From: Larkinella humicola
Lineage (GTDB): Bacteria; Bacteroidota; Bacteroidia; Cytophagales; Spirosomataceae
Assembly: GCF_008727875.1 (NCBI RefSeq)
Contig: NZ_VTWS01000006.1
Coordinates: 186,001-250,000, forward strand
Direction: 5' to 3'
Length of the DNA stretch: 64,000 bases
The position numbers and the translations under genes were made by a program. Below the pieces are notes generated by a model, which saw nothing but the letters and a program-made list of their open reading frames with translations, did no database searches and was not told the origin of the DNA. Shown one piece after another: positions 56,818 to 64,000 of this stretch; position 1 is the stretch's first letter, and each line of letters begins with the position of its first letter.

Positions 56818-59800
56818 ATGGCAAAACGAACCGCATCGACCCATCAGCCTGCAGAGGAATTTACGCCCGTTGTTGCCATTGGGGCTTCGGCAGGGGGGCT
56901 GGAAGCGCTGACGCAACTATTCGAAAATCTGTCGTCTACCACCGGTTTTGCCTACGTATACATCCAGCACCTCGACCCTACTCAGGAAAGTCATATTTCC
57001 ACAATTATTGGCCGCACAACGCCCATGCCGGTTAAAGAGGCCGAGCAGGGCATGCGGATCGAGCCGGATTATGTCTACATCATTCCACCCGACAAGGCGA
57101 TCGAACTAGCCGATGGAGTCCTGATGCTTTCGCCCCGCCAGCCCCGACCCCACCTGCACATGCCGATCGACCAGTTCTTTGTCTCGCTGGCCAACCGCCA
57201 GAAAGAGGGAGCGATCGCCATTCTGCTTTCCGGCGCAGCCTCCGACGGCACCCTGGGCCTGAAAGCGATTAAAGCGGCCGGTGGCATCACCATCGTGCAG
57301 GACGAAACCGCTCAATTTCAGAGCATGCCCAAAACGGCCATTCACGAGGGCGTGGTCGATCTGGTGCTCTCCCCGAAAGAAATCGCCAAAGAACTAGAGC
57401 GGTTAAGCCACCAAAGTTACCTGTTCCGGTTAACGGCGCTGGTGGAAGGGCCGTCGGAGGTGGAAACGCCGGATGAAGACCTGAAAGCGGTGATCCAGTT
57501 TATCAAAAAGTCGACCGGTGTGGATTTCACCCACTACAAAGTGTCGACCATCCGTCGGCGCATCATTCGGCGGATGCTGCTTTACAAACTGGAAAGGTTG
57601 CAGGATTACATTCAGTATATGAAGCAGCACACCAACGAGGTCAACGCCCTGTATAGCGACCTGTTGATCAACGTGACGCATTTTTTTCGGGACGAAGAGA
57701 CCATGGATTACCTGAAGAAAATCCTGCTGCCTCAGATCATTAAAAACAAGCTCCCCCGCGAACCGCTCCGCATCTGGATTCCGGCCTGCTCTACCGGCCA
57801 GGAAGCCTATTCGCTGGCGATGCTGATTCTGGAAGTTCTCGACGACCGCGTCCCCGGCCTGTCGATCCATATTTTTGCAACCGACCTGAGCGAGTCCGCC
57901 ATTGCCAAAGCCCGGCACGGCAGCTACACCCGCAGTGAAGTAATGGACGTTTCACCCCAGCGGCTGCACCGGTTTTTTACAAAAGTAGACGATCACTACC
58001 GCATCAGCCGAACCATTCGTGACCTGTGCGTTTTTGCACCCCATAATATTTTCAAAGACCCGCCTTTCTCCCGGCTCGACCTCATCAGTTGCCGTAATCT
58101 GCTGATTTACCTGGACCAGGTATTGCAGAAAAAAGCCATCGCGACCTTCCATTATGCGCTGAATCCGACCGGTTATCTGTTACTCGGAAAGTCCGAAACC
58201 ATCGGTTCTTCCGCGTCGTTTTTTGCTCAGTTGGAAAAGAACTACAAAATCTACGTGCGTAAAAACGACGTTACCAGCCGTCCTACGTTTGAAATGAATC
58301 CGCGGATGCCGGAAACAGAGCCTATGGAAGAACCGAATCGAAATCCTAAAAATCCCAAAACCGGCACACCCTCAACCGACCTGGACACCGTTGTCGACAC
58401 GCTCCTGATGACGCAGTATGTCCCGGCCAGTGTGGTGGTCAATCAGGACCTCGACATTCTTCAGTTTCGGGGTTCTACGGGTTTATTTCTGGAGCCTCTG
58501 CCGGGAAAAGCCAGTCTCAACCTCCTCAAGATGGCCCGCCCGTCTCTGCTTTTCGAGTTGCGCAATACCGTCCACAAGGCCCATAAATCGGGGGAGACAA
58601 GCCGAAAAACCGGCCTGGAAATCAAGGTGAAAAACAAAACGCACCAGGTTGCCATCGAGGCTGTTCCGCTCAAAACCGCCACGGAAGAACGGCTTTTTCT
58701 GGTTGTCTTCGAAGAAATCAGTACCCCGGTTATTGCCGAAAGCGGATCGGCGGGTGTGCGCTCCCGCCGAATCAAGCAATTGGAAGAAGAACTGTCGACG
58801 CTGCGGGAAGACCTGCATTCGATTATTGAGGAGCAGGAAGCCAACAACGAAGAACTGCAGTCGGCCAACGAGGAGATCATCAGCAGCAATGAAGAACTGC
58901 AGAGCATCAACGAAGAACTGGAAACGAGCAAAGAAGAAATCGAATCGTCGAACGAAGAGTTGCAAACCATCAATCAGGAGTTGCAGCAGCGCAACGACCA
59001 GTTGACGGAGGCTTACGCCTTTGCCGAGGATATTTTTTCGACCATTCGGGAAGCTACGCTGGTTCTCAACAAAGACCTGCGGGTGATGAGTGCCAACCGG
59101 GCTTTCTACACCATTTTCCAGGTGCAGCCCGAAGCAACGGAAGGCCGGTTGATCTATGAACTCGGAAACCGCCAGTGGGACATTCCCCAACTCCGAAACA
59201 TGCTCGATGCCGTTGTGCAGGAAGATGCCGAGTTTCAGGGCTTTGAGGTCATTCACAGCTTTCCGAAGATTGGTGAAAAAGTGATGTACCTCAACGCCAG
59301 AAAGGTGGTTCGGCAACACAGTCAGGAAGCCATTCTGATGGCCATAGAGGACATTACCGAACACCGGCAGGTGCAACGGATGCTGTCGGAACAGGAAGCG
59401 TGGTTTCATACCATTGTCGACAGCGCACCGACCCTGATCTGGGTTGCCGGCCCCGACGGCCACTACAAATACCTCAACACGGCCTGGCTGTCCTACACGG
59501 GTCATTATCTGAAGGAGGAATTGCTGCAAGGCTGGACGTCCGATATTCATTCCGATGACCAGGAATCCTATCGGCTGATGTATCAGACCTGTTTTCAAAA
59601 ACGGAAGCCCTTTTCCTATGAATACCGCCTGCGCCGACAGGACGGCAACTACGGCTGGATTCAGGAAAAAGCCCGCCCTCTTTTCAAACCGGATGGCACG
59701 TTCAATGGCTATCTGGGCACTTGCACCGATGTTGATCCCGAAAAAAATCCGACGCAGGAGCTGGATTTGCGCGTTCAGGAGCGTAGCGGGGAAGTCCGGA

Positions 59801-59967
59801 AAACGGCCGAAAATTTACAGGCCATGCTGAACAGTTCGCTGGGAGCAGCCTCATTGATGGATCTGATGGAAACGGAGGAAGAACGGTCGCAGATGATTGG
59901 GATGATGCAGCGCAATCTGAACCAAGTAACGGCGATGCTAACCGAGTTGCAGAACTTCACGCCGTAG
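56818..59967 (+). CDS. CheB-CheR-PAS fusion without kinase domain
   Basis: 1049 residues from ATG 56818 (a TTG at 56806 would add four residues). Domains: CheB (about 15-195; IGASAGGLEAL, QHLDPTQESH, LLSGAASDGTLGL), CheR (about 215-460; NVTHFFRDEETM, CSTGQEAYSLAM, SCRNLLIYLD), a PAS-like segment, a coiled coil with NEELQ/SNEEL repeats (about 655-735), a PAS-PAC segment (about 740-860) and a second PAS-PAC (about 875-995; WLSYTGHYLKEELLQ). It ends after a helical stretch (about 1000-1049), where the kinase domains would follow in the homologous gene at 1-3295. Frame after the stop resembles a kinase end, so a truncated kinase is likely. Its tandem coiled-coil and PAS pattern matches the first gene. 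Confidence 0.93.
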   Translation: MAKRTASTHQPAEEFTPVVAIGASAGGLEALTQLFENLSSTTGFAYVYIQHLDPTQESHISTIIGRTTPMPVKEAEQGMRIEPDYVYIIPPDKAIELADGVLMLSPRQPRPHLHMPIDQFFVSLANRQKEGAIAILLSGAASDGTLGLKAIKAAGGITIVQDETAQFQSMPKTAIHEGVVDLVLSPKEIAKELERLSHQSYLFRLTALVEGPSEVETPDEDLKAVIQFIKKSTGVDFTHYKVSTIRRRIIRRMLLYKLERLQDYIQYMKQHTNEVNALYSDLLINVTHFFRDEETMDYLKKILLPQIIKNKLPREPLRIWIPACSTGQEAYSLAMLILEVLDDRVPGLSIHIFATDLSESAIAKARHGSYTRSEVMDVSPQRLHRFFTKVDDHYRISRTIRDLCVFAPHNIFKDPPFSRLDLISCRNLLIYLDQVLQKKAIATFHYALNPTGYLLLGKSETIGSSASFFAQLEKNYKIYVRKNDVTSRPTFEMNPRMPETEPMEEPNRNPKNPKTGTPSTDLDTVVDTLLMTQYVPASVVVNQDLDILQFRGSTGLFLEPLPGKASLNLLKMARPSLLFELRNTVHKAHKSGETSRKTGLEIKVKNKTHQVAIEAVPLKTATEERLFLVVFEEISTPVIAESGSAGVRSRRIKQLEEELSTLREDLHSIIEEQEANNEELQSANEEIISSNEELQSINEELETSKEEIESSNEELQTINQELQQRNDQLTEAYAFAEDIFSTIREATLVLNKDLRVMSANRAFYTIFQVQPEATEGRLIYELGNRQWDIPQLRNMLDAVVQEDAEFQGFEVIHSFPKIGEKVMYLNARKVVRQHSQEAILMAIEDITEHRQVQRMLSEQEAWFHTIVDSAPTLIWVAGPDGHYKYLNTAWLSYTGHYLKEELLQGWTSDIHSDDQESYRLMYQTCFQKRKPFSYEYRLRRQDGNYGWIQEKARPLFKPDGTFNGYLGTCTDVDPEKNPTQELDLRVQERSGEVRKTAENLQAMLNSSLGAASLMDLMETEEERSQMIGMMQRNLNQVTAMLTELQNFTP

Positions 59968-60096
59968 GAAGCGGGTCAGGTGGAGTCCGAATCAATCCCG
60001 TCAGTTGAAACAACGATCGGCGAAGGCACGGTTTTCAAACAGGTTTGCCCGGAAACGTATAAGCGGAGCGGTAGATGCACCCTCCTGGAATGCTGA
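59968..60096 (+). pseudogene. Possible relic of a histidine-kinase ATPase end, in frame with the upstream gene
   Basis: The 42 codons after the stop at 59965 stay in frame and include VETTIGEGTVFKQVCPE, which resembles the final strand of HATPase_c ('-GxGTxF-'), then a TGA at 60094. No complete ATPase is present. It fits loss of most of the kinase domain with one remnant, or a chance resemblance over about 12 residues. Confidence 0.4.
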
Positions 60097-60232
60097 TGCC
60101 GATTCGTACCTGTTCCGAAAGTTCTGCAAGGGAACAAAAAAAATCGCCCCGGCTGAACACCTTCGGTGATTGGGTGTTATCATTTGTAGAATGTACTCGT
60201 TTCGCAATCCATCGGAAACATGACCTGAAACT

Positions 60233-60712
60233 ATGACCGTCTTAAAAACATCAGCAAGCCCGAACCGACATCGCAAAGCCCGAATCCTGGTCGTTGAAGA
60301 CAACGAGGATCACACGTTGCTCATCAAAAATGCCCTCCAGCATAGTTTTACTGACGTTGAAGCCGTGATGATGTCCGATGAACACACCGCGATTCATTAC
60401 CTGGAGGAATGCGCTCAAACCGGACTGCGCCTTCCCCAGTTGATACTGCTGGATCTGTATCTGCCCAACCGGGAGAATGGTTGGGCTTTTCTGGAACTGG
60501 TTAAAAAACTGAGTCCGGAAATGGGGCAAATCCCCGTTGTGGTTTTCAGCAGTTCGAGCAACGACGAAGACATCGCCGAATCCTATGACCGCGGAGTGGC
60601 CTCCTACGTCGTCAAGCCTATGAATTTTGCGGAATGGACTGATTACTTTCTGACCCTGAAGGAGTACTGGTGGGAAACCGTGTCGTTGCCCAATACGCAT
60701 TCAATGTACTAG
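60233..60712 (+). CDS. Single-domain response regulator (Rcp1-like)
   Basis: 159-residue receiver: RILVVEDNEDHTLLI, phospho-acceptor in LILLDLYLPNRENG, switch in VVFSSSS and Lys in YVVKPMNFAEW. The N-terminus is 15 basic residues long. It follows the CheB-CheR-PAS fusion on the same strand after 265 bases, so it is the likely partner, as at 1-3845 where the two genes are divergent. Confidence 0.92.
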   Translation: MTVLKTSASPNRHRKARILVVEDNEDHTLLIKNALQHSFTDVEAVMMSDEHTAIHYLEECAQTGLRLPQLILLDLYLPNRENGWAFLELVKKLSPEMGQIPVVVFSSSSNDEDIAESYDRGVASYVVKPMNFAEWTDYFLTLKEYWWETVSLPNTHSMY

Positions 60713-60739
60713 CCCTCACTCCGGTATCGGCCAGTTCGG

Positions 60740-61576
60740 CTAGACCGGAGCTACCCGGCCATTGCCGCCTTGTGGGGCTGAAGCGACCGACAGCCAATAC
60801 CGGAATAGCTTCTCCAGCACCTGAATAAACCGGGCCAGATCGGTGGGGTAAACAATGACCGAATTGGCTCCCGATGCGTACCCTTGCTGCGCCTGATCAT
60901 AATTACCGGCCGACGACAGCAGGATGGTGGGAATAAATCGGAAACGGGAACTGTTCTTGAGCGTTTGCAACGTGAGCATACTGCCCGGCTGGCCCCCATC
61001 CAGCACAATGACGGCGGGCATATCGGCCTCCCCGGTGCCGGAGAGTACTTTCTGAAGTCCGTTGCCGGTGTCGAATAGTTTCAGCCCCCACTGCGACCAT
61101 TTTTCACCCATCAACTGCTGCACCAAACTTCCTTTCAGCTCATCAGCCATCACCACCCACATCCGCCGGGATGCCAAAGACGGTTGCTTTTTTTCGATAC
61201 ACGCCGGTTCTGAAAAAGAAGGATTGGCCGACCCGGGTGTCCCGTTTGCCGGAAAGGAAAGGGGTAACATCGTAACCAGGAGCGGGTCAATGATCAGACT
61301 CCAGCGCCGACGGCTAACGGGCAGTGTTTCACCATCCCGAAGGCTGACCGAACCCGCCATTTTATGACCCGGAGGAGCTTGAAAATCAGCAATATAATGA
61401 GGATTTACCAGCGCGGTTTTGTGAACCCGAAGAAAACCGGAGAGTTGTTTTTCAAAGAAAACCAGTGATTTCGCTAACAGAACCTTGCGCCCGTCACAAT
61501 AATGGACCCACGAATAATTGCTGAACCCTTTCAGGTATTTAATCAATGCGGGGTATTGAATCGCTTCCTGAATCAT
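60740..61576 (-). CDS. LytTR DNA-binding protein with C-terminal receiver-like domain
   Basis: 278 residues in reversed order: an N-terminal LytTR domain (YCDGRKVLLAKSLVFFEKQL, FLRVHKTALVNPHYIADF, LPVSRRRWSLI) and, after a linker, a receiver-like domain (about 140-260). The latter keeps the acidic start VVMADE, a candidate phospho-acceptor in VIVLDGGQPG and the switch LLSSAG, but the conserved Lys-Pro reads Tyr-Pro (VIVYPTD), so phospho-control is doubtful. Normal LytTR regulators have the receiver first. It probably binds DNA and may control the adjacent glycogen or signalling genes (inference). Confidence 0.82.
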   Translation of the reverse strand: MIQEAIQYPALIKYLKGFSNYSWVHYCDGRKVLLAKSLVFFEKQLSGFLRVHKTALVNPHYIADFQAPPGHKMAGSVSLRDGETLPVSRRRWSLIIDPLLVTMLPLSFPANGTPGSANPSFSEPACIEKKQPSLASRRMWVVMADELKGSLVQQLMGEKWSQWGLKLFDTGNGLQKVLSGTGEADMPAVIVLDGGQPGSMLTLQTLKNSSRFRFIPTILLSSAGNYDQAQQGYASGANSVIVYPTDLARFIQVLEKLFRYWLSVASAPQGGNGRVAPV

Positions 61577-61706
61577 GTTGTTTACCGATAAAAAGTGTTT
61601 GTGCTATACACTCTATAAAGTAACCAGATTCAGGGTAATTGTAGCCGCATTTCTTAGGCAATGGCACTTCTTTTTTACGTTTTGGCGACGTCGAAACCCA
61701 GGACGT
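61577..61706. other. Intergenic between LytTR gene and glgE
   Basis: No gene is seen. No clear terminator hairpin was found for glgE. Confidence 0.4.
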
Positions 61707-63725
61707 TCAGGCTTCGATTTTCAGCAAGTGCATGGGCAACAGATAGGGGTCGAGTTCAACGTAGTTCCATTGCCCTTTCCAGGTGTATTGAGCCCCGGTC
61801 AGCAAATCGTGCACCACATATTCCTGTCCTTCGGCGATGCCCAACTGCCAGATTGGCACCTGCACCATACCCGCCCGCCGGTTGTAGGCGTCCGTGTTGA
61901 TCACCATCAGCAGCCGGTTGGTGCCCGTCACTTTCAGATACGCCATCAGCGCGTCGTCGTCGATGCGGCAGAACGTCAGGTTGTTGGTGGTTTGCAAGGC
62001 CGGATTTTCCCGCCGGATGCGGTTGACCAGCCCGATCAGGTACGTCAGCCGGTTGGTGCGGTTCCAGTCCCAATACCGGATCTCGTATTTTTCTGAGTCG
62101 ATGTATTCTTCCTTGCCCGGAAACGGCAGATGTTCCATCAACTCGAACGACGGTCCGTAGATACCGTAGTTGGACGAAAGCGTAGCCGCCAGCAAATACC
62201 GGATCAGAAACTGCGGCTCGTGGCCCGATTGCAGGATATACGGGTTGATATCGTGCGTGGTTGGCCAGAAATTCGGACGATAATAACTTTTCATCTCCCC
62301 CTGCGTCAGCTCGGTCAGGTATTCCTCCAGTTCCTGCTTGTTGTTGCGCCAGGTGAAATAGGTGTAGGATTGGGCAAAACCGCGCTTCGCCAGTTGCTGC
62401 ATCACCTTGGGTTTGGTGAAGGCTTCGGCCAGAAAAAGCAGATCAGGGTACTGCTTTTTTACTTCCGTAATCAGCCACTCCCAGAACTGAAACGGTTTGG
62501 TATGCGGATTGTCGACCCGGATGATCCGGACGCCCCACGACGCCCAGGTCAGCATCGTCTCCTTCATTTCGATCCAGAGACTTTGCCAGTCGTCGGTTTC
62601 AAAATAAACCGGATAAATATCCTGGTACTTTTTCGGCGGATTTTCGGCGTATTGAATGGTGCCGTCGGGCCGTTTTTTAAACCATTCAGGATGGTCTTTG
62701 GCCCAGGGATGATCGGGCGAAACCTGAATGGCCAGGTCCATAGCCACCTCCATACCGTGATTTCGGGCAATGGCAATCAGGTGTTTGAAGTCGTCGAGAG
62801 ATCCTAATTCGGGGTGGATGGCCGTGTGGCCGCCCAGTTCCGAGCCAATGCCATACGGAACCCCAGGTTCGCCGGGTTCCGAGACCACGTTATTATTTTT
62901 CCCCTTCCGAAACGCCTGTCCTATGGGGTGAATCGGTGGCAGATAGAGCACGTCGAAGCCCATCGCTTCAATGCGCGGCAACAGCTTTTCCACATCCCGG
63001 AATGTACCGTGCCGACCCGGCTCCTGCGAAGCGGATCGCGGGAAAAGGCAATACCACGTACTGAAACCTGCTTTGGGCCGATCGACGTCGATTATGAGTT
63101 CACGGCCATACCGGGCCGGATGTTTCCGCTCGGGATACCGGTGGATTAATTCGGTAAATGATTCGCTTTCCACAAACTGAAAAGCCTCCTGGTAAGCCGC
63201 ATCATTGTATTCATCGGACCCGGCTTCCAGCAAAGCGGCCAGCCCTTCCAGCCTCGCTTTGTCGTCCCCTCCGGCCCGGTGAGCCATGCCTTCGACGTAC
63301 ACCGCCCCGGCTTTGAGTTCACTCGTCAGGCGCTGACCAGCCGCCCTTTTCAGCTCGACTTCGTGTTTCCAGGAAGCGATGTGATCCACCCACCCTTCGA
63401 TCGTGTAGGCATACAGGCCCGGTTTTTCGACCGAAAACGACGCCCCCCAGCGGTCGTTGTTGACAAAAACCATCGGCACCTCGGTCCAGGCCGAATCATC
63501 CGGATGTTTATAGAGGAGTCGGGCGGCCAGTTTATCATGACCATCCAGAAAAATATCGGCTTCAACGGCAATGACATCACCGGGAACGGCCTTGATCGGA
63601 AACCGACCGCCATCGAGTTCGGGCGAAACCCGCTCGATCACGACGCGAATCTGACCATCAGAAGGCAGGTTTGCCAGTTTATAGGCCGCAGCGGCCGAAC
63701 GGGAAGTTTTGATACGGGTGGCCAT
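61707..63725 (-). CDS. glgE: Alpha-1,4-glucan:maltose-1-phosphate maltosyltransferase GlgE
   Basis: 672 residues. It transfers maltosyl units from maltose 1-phosphate to alpha-1,4-glucan. GlgE landmarks: VLYLPPIHPIGQAFR, IQVSPDHPWAKDHPEWF, the nucleophile in RIIRVDNPHTKPFQFW, the acid in FLAEAFTKPKVM and WPTTHDINPYILQ. N-terminal domain N (RVVIERVSPELDGGRFPIKA) and the C-terminal beta domain are complete. Start at ATG 63725 (an earlier in-frame start at 63743 is possible). Follows a receiver gene by 22 bases and may share its transcript. Confidence 0.96.
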   Translation of the reverse strand: MATRIKTSRSAAAAYKLANLPSDGQIRVVIERVSPELDGGRFPIKAVPGDVIAVEADIFLDGHDKLAARLLYKHPDDSAWTEVPMVFVNNDRWGASFSVEKPGLYAYTIEGWVDHIASWKHEVELKRAAGQRLTSELKAGAVYVEGMAHRAGGDDKARLEGLAALLEAGSDEYNDAAYQEAFQFVESESFTELIHRYPERKHPARYGRELIIDVDRPKAGFSTWYCLFPRSASQEPGRHGTFRDVEKLLPRIEAMGFDVLYLPPIHPIGQAFRKGKNNNVVSEPGEPGVPYGIGSELGGHTAIHPELGSLDDFKHLIAIARNHGMEVAMDLAIQVSPDHPWAKDHPEWFKKRPDGTIQYAENPPKKYQDIYPVYFETDDWQSLWIEMKETMLTWASWGVRIIRVDNPHTKPFQFWEWLITEVKKQYPDLLFLAEAFTKPKVMQQLAKRGFAQSYTYFTWRNNKQELEEYLTELTQGEMKSYYRPNFWPTTHDINPYILQSGHEPQFLIRYLLAATLSSNYGIYGPSFELMEHLPFPGKEEYIDSEKYEIRYWDWNRTNRLTYLIGLVNRIRRENPALQTTNNLTFCRIDDDALMAYLKVTGTNRLLMVINTDAYNRRAGMVQVPIWQLGIAEGQEYVVHDLLTGAQYTWKGQWNYVELDPYLLPMHLLKIEA

Positions 63726-63747
63726 AGTCAACCTGATTAGCAAGAGT

Positions 63748-64000
63748 TTAGCTAACGGACACGCGTTTGCAGGCCGCCAGAATTTCGTTCATCATCTCGT
63801 TGTAACCGTCCTTCGAAACGGGCTTGGATTTCACCGAAATAGCCCCCAGTTTCAGGCACTCGTCGATCAACTCCCGACCCACGTACGTTGAGTAAATGAC
63901 AACGGCAATTTGCGCCAGCCGATCGGTGTCTTTGATGGCTTTCAGCGTTTCTTTTCCCGTTAACTTAGGCATGTTCTGATCCAGAATGACAATATCCGGC
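63748..64000 (-). CDS. Response-regulator receiver, N-terminus cut by window edge
   Basis: Only the last 83 residues are inside; the frame remains open to base 64000. Visible parts of the receiver: DIVILDQNMPKLTG (phospho-acceptor Asp), VVIYSTY (switch) and SVKSKPVSKDG (Lys, here preceded by SKS). The protein ends with an unusual ILAACKRVSVS. No output domain follows, so it is probably another single-domain regulator, upstream of glgE. Confidence 0.85.
   Translation of the reverse strand, partial: PDIVILDQNMPKLTGKETLKAIKDTDRLAQIAVVIYSTYVGRELIDECLKLGAISVKSKPVSKDGYNEMMNEILAACKRVSVS

Noticed and set aside
1-64000. CRISPR array, rRNA, complete tRNA, insertion sequence
   Set aside because: No regularly spaced repeats, no tRNA cloverleaf and no transposase seen by eye.

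Overview
The window comes from a Bacteroidota genome, most likely order Cytophagales (Spirosoma/Larkinella-like). Evidence: promoters of the TAnnTTTG type, almost no Shine-Dalgarno sequences, about 50% GC, and family content typical of that group (GSCFA protein, rpsF-rpsR-rplI without ssb, Rcp1-like single-domain response regulators, large CheB-CheR-PAS fusions, lmo0937 and YtxH stress proteins, the GlgE route). I see no rRNA, tRNA, CRISPR array, insertion sequence or prophage. The genus is inference.

Layout. 1-5.5 kb: a CheB-CheR-PAS histidine kinase running off the left edge, a lone receiver protein, a secreted beta-propeller and a small lipoprotein. 5.6-19.3 kb: an envelope and general-stress region (glycine-zipper OmpA lipoprotein, DUF2383, GlgX, DUF3891, PNPOx-like, Cys-rich DUF326, lmo0937, two YtxH proteins) interleaved with a receiver/histidine kinase pair, a porin, a sigma-54 activator and another receiver. 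19.4-23.9 kb: two structured non-coding RNA candidates, an OmpR-type two-component system and an orphan HyfB/NuoL-like proton-channel subunit. 23.9-41.5 kb: mostly housekeeping (aroQ operon, xerD, sixA, prfC, pepT, SDR/ddl-like, GSCFA-mrp-nifU, ribosomal S6-S18-L9, YggS-DUF423). 41.5-50 kb: a small cytochrome-like protein, a Pro/Glu-rich protein, an ethanolamine-type permease, an unrecognised pair of coiled-coil membrane proteins, NIPSNAP, alpha-E and a beta-barrel. 50-64 kb: a glycogen block (glgB, maltokinase, glgE) split by signalling genes (CheB, CheB-CheR-PAS, a receiver, an inverted LytTR-receiver protein) and ending in a receiver cut by the right edge.

How it fits together. GlgX, GlgB, maltokinase and GlgE form most of the maltose-1-phosphate route to alpha-glucan; trehalose synthase is not in the window. 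The stress proteins and the many two-component parts suggest a stress and stationary-phase regulon, but no link to particular sensors is proven by sequence.

Most interesting signals: (1) direct repeats TTTAAC at exactly 11-bp steps before both the 19.9 kb two-component system and the proton-channel gene, each array ending exactly 10 bp before the -7 box; (2) two adjacent intergenic RNA candidates sharing the architecture hairpin, hairpin, identical 13-nt box, intrinsic terminator; (3) an in-frame relic resembling a histidine-kinase ATPase end behind the stop of the second CheB-CheR-PAS gene; (4) a series of near-perfect palindromes at gene ends whose arm sequence mostly differs from site to site.
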